From Peribacillus frigoritolerans_B (GTDB lineage Bacteria; Bacillota; Bacilli; Bacillales; DSM-1321): 64,000 bases of DNA. The stretch is from assembly GCF_044762665.1 (NCBI RefSeq), contig NZ_JBIWES010000009.1:62001-126000 (forward strand). Reading direction: 5' to 3'. The position numbers and the translations under genes were made by a program. Shown in pieces: positions 1 through 7,815 of this stretch. The notes beneath the pieces were generated by a model. The model had not been told where the DNA came from and did not search any database. It saw only the letters and a program-made list of their open reading frames with translations. Each line of letters opens with the position of its first letter. Position 1 is the first letter of the stretch.

Positions 1-507
1 GGCCTTGTCCACATTTCCCAGCTTTCCCATCAGCATGTCGACAAGGCATCCGATGTCGTTTCCGAAGGGGATAAGGTGCAGGTGAAAGTGCTATCCATCG
101 ATCGTGATAATGAAAGGATTTCACTTTCCATCAAGGATACCCTTCCTGGACCTTGGGCAGGAATTGCAGAAAAAGCGGCCAAAGGCTCTACACTGGAAGG
201 TATCGTCAAACGCCTTGTTTCTTTCGGTGCATTCGTGGAAATTTTTCCAGGGGTAGAAGGGCTTGTCCATATATCACAAATTTCACACAAGCATATTGCC
301 ACTCCGCAAGAAGTACTTAAAGAAGGGCAGTCTGTCGAAGTGAAAGTGCTGGAAGTCAATGAAACGGATCAACGTTTATCATTGAGCATCAAGGAACTTG
401 AAGAACCTCAATCCAATTACAACACATCAGATTATGAGATGCCTGAAGAATCGAAGGGTTTTCAGCTAGGTGAAATGATCGGTGATCAATTGAAAAAACT
501 AAAATAA
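1..507 (+). CDS. rpsA: S1-domain RNA-binding protein (30S ribosomal protein S1 homolog), C-terminal part
   Basis: The reading frame is already open at base 1, so only the last 168 residues are present and the true start lies outside the window. Two S1 (OB-fold) repeats can be seen. The first is partial, at residues about 1-45 (GLVHISQLS). The second is complete, at about 63-133 (GAFVEIFPGVEGLVHISQIS, then a KVLEVNETDQRLSLSIKEL end). An acidic tail follows. In Bacillus the homolog YpfD is shorter than E. coli S1 and binds RNA; whether it is a stable 30S component in this group is debated. It lies 7 bp upstream of fni, as in B. subtilis. Confidence 0.9.
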   Translation, partial: GLVHISQLSHQHVDKASDVVSEGDKVQVKVLSIDRDNERISLSIKDTLPGPWAGIAEKAAKGSTLEGIVKRLVSFGAFVEIFPGVEGLVHISQISHKHIATPQEVLKEGQSVEVKVLEVNETDQRLSLSIKELEEPQSNYNTSDYEMPEESKGFQLGEMIGDQLKKLK

Positions 508-514
508 GATAATA

Positions 515-1573
515 ATGGTGATGGCCTTGGAGAGAAAACAACGAAAATTAGATCATATAGAATTTGCGCTAAAGACAGGACAGCAGCATCAAACCGGACT
601 AGAAGATATTTCGTTTATTCACCAAAGCTTACCAGGTATTTCCTTGAATAATGTGAACCTCACAGCAGAAGTTGGCGAACTTGAATTAAGTTCGCCAATT
701 TTTATAAATGCCATGACCGGAGGCGGAGGCACTGAAACGGAAAAATTGAATGGTGACCTAGCCATTGCTGCAAGGGAAACGGGAATCGCCATGGCGGTAG
801 GATCGCAAATGGCAGCCATCAAGGATCCTAGCCAGCAAGCTTCTTTTAAAGTTGTAAGGAAGGAAAATCCTGATGGTGTGTTGATTGGTAATCTCGGTGG
901 TGAAGCAACAGTCGAACAGGCTAAGCGGGCAAGCGAAATGATCGGGGCCAATGCCCTTCAGATTCATATTAACGTCATCCAAGAATTGACGATGCCTGAA
1001 GGGGACAGGGATTTTGCGGGTACCCTTTCGAGAATAGAAAAAATCAACAAAACGATCGGAATTCCTGTCATCGTAAAAGAAGTTGGATTTGGGATGAGTA
1101 TGGAAACGGTAAAGCAATTACATTCCGTGGGTGTTTCAATCATTGATGTAGGCGGGTTTGGCGGAACGAATTTTGCTAAAATCGAGAATGAAAGACGAGC
1201 AAAAATACTCGGATATTTTAATGAATGGGGCATACCGACAGCCGCTTCGATTGTCGAAGCAGTAAATGTTTCACCACAGCTTTCAGTCATTGGGTCGGGT
1301 GGCATCCAAAGCCCTTTGGAAATTACAAAAAGCCTGGCATTAGGAGCGAAAGGCGTCGGATTGGCCGGACATTTCCTCAAGCTCTATAAAGAGTTTGGCT
1401 TGGAACAATTGATTAAAGAAATACATTACATACATGAAGATTTGAAGGTCATCATGACAGCACTCGGGTGCGGTAATATATCAGAGCTAAGGAAATCCAA
1501 ATTAGTCATCAAAGGAAATACCTACCATTGGTTATCTCAAAGAGGCATTGATTGTTCGGCGTATGCTAAATGA
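515..1573 (+). CDS. fni: Type 2 isopentenyl-diphosphate delta-isomerase (FMN-dependent)
   Basis: Converts isopentenyl diphosphate to dimethylallyl diphosphate in the cytoplasm, using reduced FMN, to supply the isoprenoid pathway that also feeds hepS/hepT further along. The 352-residue protein has the type-2 IDI hallmarks: SSPIFINAMTGGGG near residue 63, LQIHINVIQE and VIVKEVGFGMS (catalytic region), and GGFGGTNF plus GSGGIQ (FMN phosphate binding). It aligns end to end with B. subtilis Fni from memory, ending in HWLSQRG. The start at 515 has a weak ribosome binding site; an ATG two codons downstream is also possible. A strong hairpin terminator follows. Confidence 0.94.
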   Translation: MVMALERKQRKLDHIEFALKTGQQHQTGLEDISFIHQSLPGISLNNVNLTAEVGELELSSPIFINAMTGGGGTETEKLNGDLAIAARETGIAMAVGSQMAAIKDPSQQASFKVVRKENPDGVLIGNLGGEATVEQAKRASEMIGANALQIHINVIQELTMPEGDRDFAGTLSRIEKINKTIGIPVIVKEVGFGMSMETVKQLHSVGVSIIDVGGFGGTNFAKIENERRAKILGYFNEWGIPTAASIVEAVNVSPQLSVIGSGGIQSPLEITKSLALGAKGVGLAGHFLKLYKEFGLEQLIKEIHYIHEDLKVIMTALGCGNISELRKSKLVIKGNTYHWLSQRGIDCSAYAK

Positions 1574-1579
1574 ATGACC

Positions 1580-1630
1580 ACAAAAAGGAAGCATCTCAAT
1601 TGAAACGAATTGAGATGCTTCCTTTTTGTT
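1580..1630 (+). terminator. Rho-independent terminator after fni
   Basis: An 18-20 bp inverted repeat (arm AAAAGGAAGCATCTCAATT, loop of about 6 nt) ends in a T-run. It is flanked by A and T runs, so it may also work for the ypzI transcript from the other strand. Confidence 0.9.
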
Positions 1631-1641
1631 CATGGATAGAC

Positions 1642-1773
1642 TTAACTATTCCTTTTTCGTGCCACTTCAGGGCTTTCCATTCTTGTTGCCCCTTTATGAC
1701 CCAGTGATTGGTCCCTGTCGGACTCCACCCGTTTACTTTCTTTCAATTTCTTCTCTTGCCGATCTTTTCCCAT
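1642..1773 (-). CDS. ypzI: YpzI family small protein
   Basis: A 43-residue, highly charged protein that starts MGKDRQEKKLKESKRVESD. The N-terminal half is nearly the same as B. subtilis YpzI as I remember it (MGKDRQEKKLRASGRVESDRDQS). The start has a strong ribosome binding site (AAAAAGGAGGTG on the minus strand, 6 nt before ATG at 1773). It is convergent with fni and shares its terminator region. Function is unknown. There is no signal peptide or membrane segment; it is rich in Lys, Arg and Glu and probably unstructured. Confidence 0.85.
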   Translation of the reverse strand: MGKDRQEKKLKESKRVESDRDQSLGHKGATRMESPEVARKRNS

Positions 1774-1885
1774 GTTCACACCTCCTTTTTAAATGATAGG
1801 GGGAAGTTTTTCCTCATTAATACCGTGCTTTACGTTTATACTTTGAATAAACAAGCCATAATGTTCCTAAAAGGGGGGACGCTGC

Positions 1886-2506
1886 ATGGATGGAATTATA
1901 TTTTATTGGATTTCATGGATAGTTTGGGTCATTGTCATGTATTTTATTCCGAAAACGGTTCCCTTTCGTTTTGATTTTCTTTTTCATCTATTAGCCGTTA
2001 TGGTATTGGCGGGCTATAAACTGGAGGTTCCATTGGTTTCCGTACATTTGAGCGGCCCGTATCTCTTCCTTATATTGTGTGTATATATTAGGAAGAAATC
2101 AATCATCAAGATGATGGAACTGATCAGCGGAAGTCTTATTATCACTCTCGCTTATGCCAGTTTTCAACTTTTTTCTTTACTTGATCCGATATGGCTCATA
2201 ATGAAACCGTCTTATCTGTTGTGTATTTTCCTGAATTATCTTATATTATTACTTTTTAAAAATTGGAAACATCGATTGTTCGTCCTTTTAATTGGGATGC
2301 TGATGGGAGATATCATATATTCCGGATTACTTGCTTACCACTCTTTACCTTATGTGGCGCTTGCTTACGCATGGCATGATAATGCCGTGTTGGTTTTGGG
2401 TGCAAACATACTGTGGAGAATGTTGGAACTGGTTGGCCAATACATTTATTCAATATCCCAATCGAGATTTTTATCAAAACAAGGAAAAGAGAATTTTAAT
2501 CAATGA
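1886..2506 (+). CDS. yphA: YphA family integral membrane protein
   Basis: A 206-residue protein made almost wholly of hydrophobic segments, about six to seven predicted transmembrane helices, starting directly in the membrane (MDGIIFYWISWIVWVIVMYF). Position between fni/ypzI and der, and size (B. subtilis YphA is about 200 aa), support the YphA assignment. Function is not known. The ATG at 1886 has a very good ribosome binding site (AAGGGGGGACG, 6 nt spacing). In B. subtilis the next gene is seaA/yphB; it is absent here. Confidence 0.75.
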   Translation: MDGIIFYWISWIVWVIVMYFIPKTVPFRFDFLFHLLAVMVLAGYKLEVPLVSVHLSGPYLFLILCVYIRKKSIIKMMELISGSLIITLAYASFQLFSLLDPIWLIMKPSYLLCIFLNYLILLLFKNWKHRLFVLLIGMLMGDIIYSGLLAYHSLPYVALAYAWHDNAVLVLGANILWRMLELVGQYIYSISQSRFLSKQGKENFNQ

Positions 2507-3004
2507 GTATGGAGAAAATTAGTATGGAGTATTAGCTGATTTATCAAAAGGCAGAAGTATTAATCGAACCAATTGGAATTGGAAGGCTTTTATTCATACA
2601 ATCATTGTTGATTGGCGAGAAATTTGTTACTATAGGATAGTTAGAGGTCTGTAGATAAATCGTAAAATGCTCTAAACAATTAAAAAGGAAGCCGTAAGCC
2701 GAAGCTTTCTTCATTTTTTTGGGCTGTTTATAATCAAGTTTTAGCATGCAGGGGTGTTCAGCTTCATGTCACCTTAGGAACCGGGGCGTCAAGTGGACAA
2801 ACTGCCCGTGAATACCTGATGAGTCTAACTGAAAATCAGTCGGGATTTTTCTTACTGATGAAAGATTCCTTTAAATGATGATGGATACAGCCTTTTCCTT
2901 TAAAAGGAAATTATGAAAATCAATAATGCAAAGCAACCGTAATAAATGCATTCATGAATTTCGTGACTTTGACAGAGATATAGTAGCAGAAAGGGTGAAT
3001 AGCA
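2507..3004. other. Gene-poor gap between yphA and der
   Basis: 498 bases with no convincing gene. A possible sigma-A promoter (TTGATT, 17 nt, TATAGG, near 2608-2636) is followed about 50 nt later by a terminator-like hairpin. Near 2890-2912 there is a short A/T palindrome (TTTCCTTT...AAAGGAAA). B. subtilis carries seaA (yphB) at this place; I could not see even a remnant of it. Confidence 0.5.
2685..2725 (+). terminator. Probable bidirectional terminator downstream of yphA
   Basis: An 8-bp stem (AAGGAAGC with GCTTTCTT, one G-U pair) and 11-nt loop, with an A-run before it and a seven-T run after it. Confidence 0.55.
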
Positions 3005-4315
3005 ATGCCAAAACCGGTAATTGCGATAGTCGGTCGTCCGAACGTGGGAAAATCGACAATCTTTAATAGAATAGTTGGAGAACGGGTTTCGATTGTTGAA
3101 GACGTTCCAGGAGTGACTCGGGACAGGATTTATAGTTCGGGTGAATGGTTGACACATGATTTCAACATTATTGATACAGGTGGAATTGATATCGGTGACG
3201 AGCCGTTCCTAGAACAAATTCGCCAGCAGGCTGAAATTGCCATTGACGAAGCTGATGTGATAATTTTTATGACGAATGGTCGTGAAGGTGTAACGGCTGC
3301 TGATGAAGAGGTCGCAAAGATACTCTATAAATCCAGAAAGCCGGTTGTCCTTGCAGTAAATAAAGTCGATAACCCAGAAATGAAAGATCAAATTTATGAT
3401 TTCTATGCGTTAGGTTTTGGCGATCCATTCCCGATCTCCGGGTCTCATGGACTTGGTCTTGGTGACCTTCTGGATGAAGCGGCCAAACATTTCCCTAAAT
3501 TTGACGGCCCGGATTATGCTGATGATGTCATTAAATTCAGTTTGATTGGAAGACCGAACGTAGGTAAATCTTCTCTTGTCAATGCATTGTTAGGTGAAGA
3601 GCGTGTCATTGTCAGTGATATTGAAGGTACGACTCGTGACGCGATTGACTCTCCGTATAAGTACAATGGCAAAGAGTATGTCATTATTGATACAGCAGGG
3701 ATGCGGAAAAAAGGCAAAGTGTATGAAAGCACGGAAAAATATAGCGTACTTCGTGCATTAAGGGCAATTGAACGTTCAGACGTTGTTCTTGTAGTCCTGA
3801 ACGCTGAAGAAGGAATTCGTGAGCAGGATAAGAAAATTGCAGGATATGCCCATGAAGCGGGTAGGGCGGTCATCATCGTCGTCAATAAGTGGGATGCCAT
3901 CGAGAAAGATGAAAAAACGATGAAGGATTTTGAAGAAAAGATCCGTGCCCATTTCCTGTTCTTGGATTATGCGCCAATCATTTATCTGTCTGCCTTAACG
4001 AAAAAACGGACACATACCTTAATACCTGTCATTGATCAGGCTAGTGAGAATCATGCTATCCGGGTTCAGACAAATGTCTTGAATGAAGTGGTCATGGATG
4101 CCGTTGCGATGAATCCGACACCGACTCATAATGGCAACCGTTTGAAAATTTATTATACGACTCAGGTAGCGATCAAGCCGCCAACTTTCGTCGTATTCGT
4201 TAACGATCCGGAGTTATTGCATTTTTCATATGAGAGATTTTTAGAAAATCGAATTAGGGATGCCTTTGGTTTTGAAGGAACACCAATACGAATTTTTGGA
4301 CGCCAGAGAAAATAG
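3005..4315 (+). CDS. der: Ribosome-assembly GTPase Der (EngA)
   Basis: Essential double-GTPase that acts in maturation of the 50S ribosomal subunit. At 436 residues it has the usual family length. Two G domains are visible: P-loop GRPNVGKST at residues 10-18 and a second P-loop GRPNVGKSS at about 182-190, each with DTGG/DTAGM switch II and NKVD/NKWD base-recognition motifs. A C-terminal KH-like domain (about 350-436) follows. ATG at 3005 has GAAAGGGTGA at good spacing. gpsA follows 16 bp later, an arrangement conserved in Bacillus. Confidence 0.97.
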   Translation: MPKPVIAIVGRPNVGKSTIFNRIVGERVSIVEDVPGVTRDRIYSSGEWLTHDFNIIDTGGIDIGDEPFLEQIRQQAEIAIDEADVIIFMTNGREGVTAADEEVAKILYKSRKPVVLAVNKVDNPEMKDQIYDFYALGFGDPFPISGSHGLGLGDLLDEAAKHFPKFDGPDYADDVIKFSLIGRPNVGKSSLVNALLGEERVIVSDIEGTTRDAIDSPYKYNGKEYVIIDTAGMRKKGKVYESTEKYSVLRALRAIERSDVVLVVLNAEEGIREQDKKIAGYAHEAGRAVIIVVNKWDAIEKDEKTMKDFEEKIRAHFLFLDYAPIIYLSALTKKRTHTLIPVIDQASENHAIRVQTNVLNEVVMDAVAMNPTPTHNGNRLKIYYTTQVAIKPPTFVVFVNDPELLHFSYERFLENRIRDAFGFEGTPIRIFGRQRK

Positions 4316-4331
4316 TAAAGGTGGTTATACC

Positions 4332-5384
4332 GTGGTAAAAGAAAAAGAAAGTATCGCTGTGATTGGAGCTGGGAGCTGGGGGACTGCTTTAGCGCTTGTA
4401 ATCGCTGATAACCAGCATGAAGTGAGATTATGGGGACATAATCAGAATCAAATCAATGAAATCAATCAAAATCATACGAATGAAAAATACTTGCCTGGGA
4501 TTGAATTGCCTTCGGGGATTAAAGGTTATTCTTCCCTTAAGGAAGCATTGGCCGGGATTGAAATAATTATTTTGGCGGTGCCGACCAAAGCCTACAGGGA
4601 AGTGCTTGGTCAGATTAAAGAGGCTCATGATAAACCATTGACGATCGTTCATGTGAGTAAGGGAATTGAACCTGATTCCCTGCTTCGTATATCGGAAATG
4701 ATTGAAGAAGTCTCTTCGTCTGAATGGCTTAAGGATATAGTGGTTCTTTCAGGACCGAGCCATGCAGAAGAAGTCAGTCTGCGTCACCCGACAACAGTTG
4801 CCGTTTCTTCAAAGAATATGAAAGCTGCCGAAAGGGTTCAGGACATCTTTATCAATAATAATTTCCGTGTATATACAAATCCTGACTTGATTGGTGTTGA
4901 AATCGGAGGGGCTTTGAAGAACATCATTGCTTTGGCTGCCGGCATTACGGATGGTTTAGGCTATGGGGATAATGCCAAGGCTGCATTAATGACTCGAGGA
5001 TTGGCTGAAATATCCCGTCTAGGGGTGGCCATGGGGGCTAACCCGCTAACGTTTTCAGGTTTAGCTGGGATTGGCGACTTGATCGTCACTTGTACAAGCG
5101 TCCATTCCCGTAATTGGAGAGCTGGGAATATGCTTGGTAAAGGGCAAAAGCTTGAAGAAGTTTTGGAAAACATGGGTATGGTCGTTGAAGGTGTCAGAAC
5201 CACTAAAGCCGCCTATCAACTAGCCCAAAAGTACGAAGTGAATATGCCAATCACCGAAGCCCTGTACGATGTTTTATTCAATGGGGAAGAAGTGAAAAAG
5301 GCAGTTGACCTTTTGATGAATCGTTCAAAAACGAATGAGATGGAAGAACTTTTTAACATATTGGATAGCAGGCAGCAGGATTAA
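4332..5384 (+). CDS. gpsA: Glycerol-3-phosphate dehydrogenase [NAD(P)+]
   Basis: Makes sn-glycerol 3-phosphate from dihydroxyacetone phosphate for phospholipid synthesis. Rossmann motif GAGSWGTA at residues 12-19; LSGPSHAEEV and KNIIALAAGI (catalytic Lys region) follow, then GDLIVTCTS. I start it at the GTG at 4332, preceded by AAAGGTGG with about 7 nt spacing. This gives 350 residues and matches the family N-terminus. An ATG at 4260 in the same frame lies inside der, has no ribosome binding site and adds unrelated residues. Confidence 0.95.
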   Translation: MVKEKESIAVIGAGSWGTALALVIADNQHEVRLWGHNQNQINEINQNHTNEKYLPGIELPSGIKGYSSLKEALAGIEIIILAVPTKAYREVLGQIKEAHDKPLTIVHVSKGIEPDSLLRISEMIEEVSSSEWLKDIVVLSGPSHAEEVSLRHPTTVAVSSKNMKAAERVQDIFINNNFRVYTNPDLIGVEIGGALKNIIALAAGITDGLGYGDNAKAALMTRGLAEISRLGVAMGANPLTFSGLAGIGDLIVTCTSVHSRNWRAGNMLGKGQKLEEVLENMGMVVEGVRTTKAAYQLAQKYEVNMPITEALYDVLFNGEEVKKAVDLLMNRSKTNEMEELFNILDSRQQD

Positions 5385-5518
5385 CCTCCATTCTGTTGAT
5401 TTTCATAAAAGAATTTCATTAAATTAGGCATTTGATGATGCGCCTTGCCGTTTATCAGCATACAATGCAACGAAAGTAAACTAGTAATTTGACCTCGGCA
5501 CGGGGGATTTAGTCAAAT

Positions 5519-5553
5519 GAGCAGAAGATATCTAAATATCTTCTGCTTTTTTT
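5519..5553 (+). terminator. Rho-independent terminator after gpsA
   Basis: A 12-bp perfect stem (AGCAGAAGATAT / ATATCTTCTGCT, 4-nt loop) followed by seven T. Confidence 0.88.
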
Positions 5554-5595
5554 ATGGGCAAAAAATCATCTGTTCTCTTTTTTATTTATGAATAA

Positions 5596-5622
5596 TTGAA
5601 TAGGTTATTCAATTTTGCATAA
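5596..5622. promoter_or_regulatory. Candidate upstream activator site for the sigma-54 promoter
   Basis: A perfect 7-bp inverted repeat TTGAATA-GGT-TATTCAA (5596-5612) sits directly beside TTTGCATAA (5614-5622). The same 9-mer occurs in reverse orientation (TTATGCAAA) upstream of the aminotransferase promoter at about 10016-10025. The distance to the -24 element is about 60 bp, normal for an enhancer-binding protein site. Confidence 0.45.
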
Positions 5623-5670
5623 ATCATTCTACATATTTCCTTGTTTTTTGTTGAAAATCGACTATTTTTT

Positions 5671-5687
5671 TTGGTATGAAAATTGCG
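5671..5687 (+). promoter_or_regulatory. Sigma-54 (SigL) -24/-12 promoter of the permease gene
   Basis: TTGGTATGAAAATTGCG has the invariant GG and GC separated by exactly 10 nt, as in the consensus TGGCAC-N5-TTGC. It lies 84 bp before the permease start. Sigma-54 dependence fits the enhancer-binding activator gene that follows. Confidence 0.75.
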
Positions 5688-5770
5688 AAGTATAATATGA
5701 CCAAAAAATTCTATGGGAGGCGAGAAAAGTTTGTTAACTTTTCTCGCTTAAAGAGGAAGGGGAATGATAC

Positions 5771-7108
5771 ATGCAAACAGGTAATCTAAAAAGGTCTTTA
5801 AACTTATGGCATATCGTATTGCTCGGTGTTGGATATATGACGCCGATGGTTGTTTTTGATACATTCGGGATAGTTTCCGAAAAAACGGGGGGGCATGTGC
5901 CAACCGCTTATGTCATTGCTCTTTTAGCAATGTTGTTTACAGCAGCCAGCTATGGAAAAATGGTGAAGATATATCCGCAGGCAGGTTCATCCTATACTTA
6001 CACACAAAAAACGATCAGTCCACATTTAGGCTTCCTTGTCGGGTGGTCGTCGTTACTTGATTATTTATTTTTACCGATGGTGAACGGCATTTTAACAAAA
6101 ATATACTTAACTGCTCTTTTTCCGGAAGTTTATCCCTGGATATGGGTGGTGGCATTTGTCCTTTTAATGACAGTCATTAACTTATTCAATGTTAATCTTG
6201 CAGCCAACTTTAATAGCTTCCTTGTTTTTTTTCAAATGTTGGTCATCGTCATTTTTGGGGCACTTGTCGTTAAAGGAGTCATGGGGGGAGAGGGGACTGG
6301 AGAAGTCTTGTCGGTTCAGCCATTCATCGGGCCCGATATGGAAATTTCGACCCTCATAACTGGTGCTACAATCCTTTGTTTTTCTTTTTTGGGGTTTGAC
6401 GCAGTCACTACTTTATCGGAAGAAACACCGAATCCATCCAAAACGGTCCCCCGGGCCATCTTTTTGACTGCCCTTATCGGAGGGGCCTTATTTGTGACGG
6501 CATCATTCTTTACACAGTTATTTTTCCCGGATGTTTCCCGTTTTAGCGATCCTGAAGCAGCTTCTCCGGAAATTGCCCTTTTCGTGGGCGGGAAGTTATT
6601 TCAGGCTTTCTTTCTTGCAGGAACATTATGCGGTACCCTTGCCTCCGGACTTGCATCTCACGCTAGTGTTTCTAGATTGCTATATGTAATGGGACGTGAC
6701 CAAATGATCCCGAAAAAACTATTTGGGTTTGTCCACCCCAAATACAATACGCCATTTTTTAATGTCATTTTTGTCGGTTCGATATCACTGGTTGCCTTAT
6801 TCCTTGATTTGGTTACGGCCACTTCTCTCATAAACTTTGGGGCTTTAATTGCATTTACCTTCGTTAATATTTGCGTAATCGTCCATTCAATAAGAAACAA
6901 AAGCTTCAGAACGATTAAAGGTTTTCTTTCAACTATTCTGTCCCCGGTTTTAGGCGCGGCTTCGGTCTTCATCCTTTGGCTTAATCTCGAGATGAGTTCC
7001 TTGATTTTAGGAATAGTCTGGGCGCTAATTGGGATTGGTTATCTTCTGTATCGGACAAAATGGTTTACGGAATCCCCTCCGCTATTCCATTTTGAAAAAG
7101 CACAGTGA
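5771..7108 (+). CDS. APC superfamily amino acid/polyamine permease (putative putrescine importer)
   Basis: A 445-residue inner-membrane transporter with about 12 hydrophobic helices. The start NLWHIVLLGVGYMTPMVVFD has the glycine-rich first helix of the APC family. TLSEETPNPSKTVPRAI in the loop after helix 6 is typical of the family (consensus E-E-x-x-N-P-x-R-x-x-P-R-A). The neighbouring aminotransferase resembles putrescine aminotransferase, so putrescine or a related diamine is the likely substrate; that is inference. ATG at 5771 follows AGAGGAAGGGG. Expression should be sigma-54 dependent. The block interrupts the gpsA-yphE order of B. subtilis. Confidence 0.8.
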   Translation: MQTGNLKRSLNLWHIVLLGVGYMTPMVVFDTFGIVSEKTGGHVPTAYVIALLAMLFTAASYGKMVKIYPQAGSSYTYTQKTISPHLGFLVGWSSLLDYLFLPMVNGILTKIYLTALFPEVYPWIWVVAFVLLMTVINLFNVNLAANFNSFLVFFQMLVIVIFGALVVKGVMGGEGTGEVLSVQPFIGPDMEISTLITGATILCFSFLGFDAVTTLSEETPNPSKTVPRAIFLTALIGGALFVTASFFTQLFFPDVSRFSDPEAASPEIALFVGGKLFQAFFLAGTLCGTLASGLASHASVSRLLYVMGRDQMIPKKLFGFVHPKYNTPFFNVIFVGSISLVALFLDLVTATSLINFGALIAFTFVNICVIVHSIRNKSFRTIKGFLSTILSPVLGAASVFILWLNLEMSSLILGIVWALIGIGYLLYRTKWFTESPPLFHFEKAQ

Positions 7109-7180
7109 ATCTAATCTACTGTATTCATTCATTAAATGAGGAAGAGTGTTAAACGGCCGATGAGAAAATGAAGAGGTCAT

Positions 7181-7417
7181 TCATGCTCATGCCTGTTGTT
7201 CAATTTTCCGTTCATGGCGTCAGCAATGTGTATTCAGCACATATGTCGCTTAGTATGGTTCCCGGGAGCTTTCTGGCTCGCTTATATGGTGATGCTTTTC
7301 ACAGCGTACTTTATGGAAAGGCATTCCTTCTCTTAATTTACTGACTATTGTGACGGTTCTCGATGTCATGGTTAGGAAAATGGCTCCGAAAGCAAATGCT
7401 AACGTCGTCGCCTAGTT
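7181..7417 (+). pseudogene. Possible remnant of a membrane protein gene
   Basis: Neighbouring reading frames give hydrophobic stretches that look like one broken protein: FWLAYMVMLFTAYFMERHS in one frame, then after a shift LNLLTIVTVLDVMVRKMAPK, ending at a stop near 7417. No frame is open for more than about 60 codons. I do not recognise the family. It could be the leftover of a transporter once linked to the permease; chance cannot be excluded. Confidence 0.3.
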
Positions 7418-7672
7418 TTTGATGGTCATATTCATCGTTTTTATCTAACTGTGAAATTACATACGGGGAATGAATAATGAAAAGTGACGGGGCAGAAGCA
7501 TTGGAAGCATATATATACCCTTGGCTCCTAAAACTTTGCAAACAGGCATGAGGCCATAATGACGGCATGGCGGGAGCTGTCCCATCTGTATAGCAAACCT
7601 GATTAGAATTTATAAGATAAGGTGAACGGTCCTTTATAAAATAAGTCTTAGCTGCATACCAGGTTTTTAGAT

Positions 7673-7703
7673 CAAAAGGGTCCGTTAAAGGACCCTTTTG
7701 TTG
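7673..7703 (+). terminator. Rho-independent terminator
   Basis: An 11-bp perfect stem (CAAAAGGGTCC / GGACCCTTTTG) with a 6-nt loop. It lies between the permease region and the activator gene and would end the permease transcript. Confidence 0.75.
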
Positions 7704-7815
7704 TGGTGCGAATAAAGGTAAATGCTGGATATGAGTAAAGGTGCCTCTTATTTTTTATCTTGCAATTCGGAATTGTGATAAAATATAGGTTAGGTTACAA
7801 AAGGAGAGTGAAACT

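Larger units (their letters stand above)
7109..7815. other. Long gap between permease and activator genes
   Basis: 707 bases. The first half holds a probable gene remnant (separate entry); near 7673 there is a strong terminator. A weak sigma-A promoter candidate for the activator gene (TTGCAA near 7763, with an A/T-rich -10 about 17 nt later) lies just before the ribosome binding site. Confidence 0.5.

Noticed and set aside
1708..1974. Open frame on the plus strand opposite ypzI and overlapping yphA
   Set aside because: It covers the ypzI antisense and the yphA ribosome binding site, and its sequence resembles no protein family.
2800..2850. CTGATGA followed by GAAA, reminiscent of a hammerhead ribozyme core
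   Set aside because: An extra U before GAAA and only a two-pair stem II; stems I and III do not form. Chance match.
7338..7568. Minus-strand open frame of 76 codons in the gap before the activator gene
   Set aside because: No ribosome binding site, composition unlike real proteins, and the plus strand shows the better (broken) coding signal.
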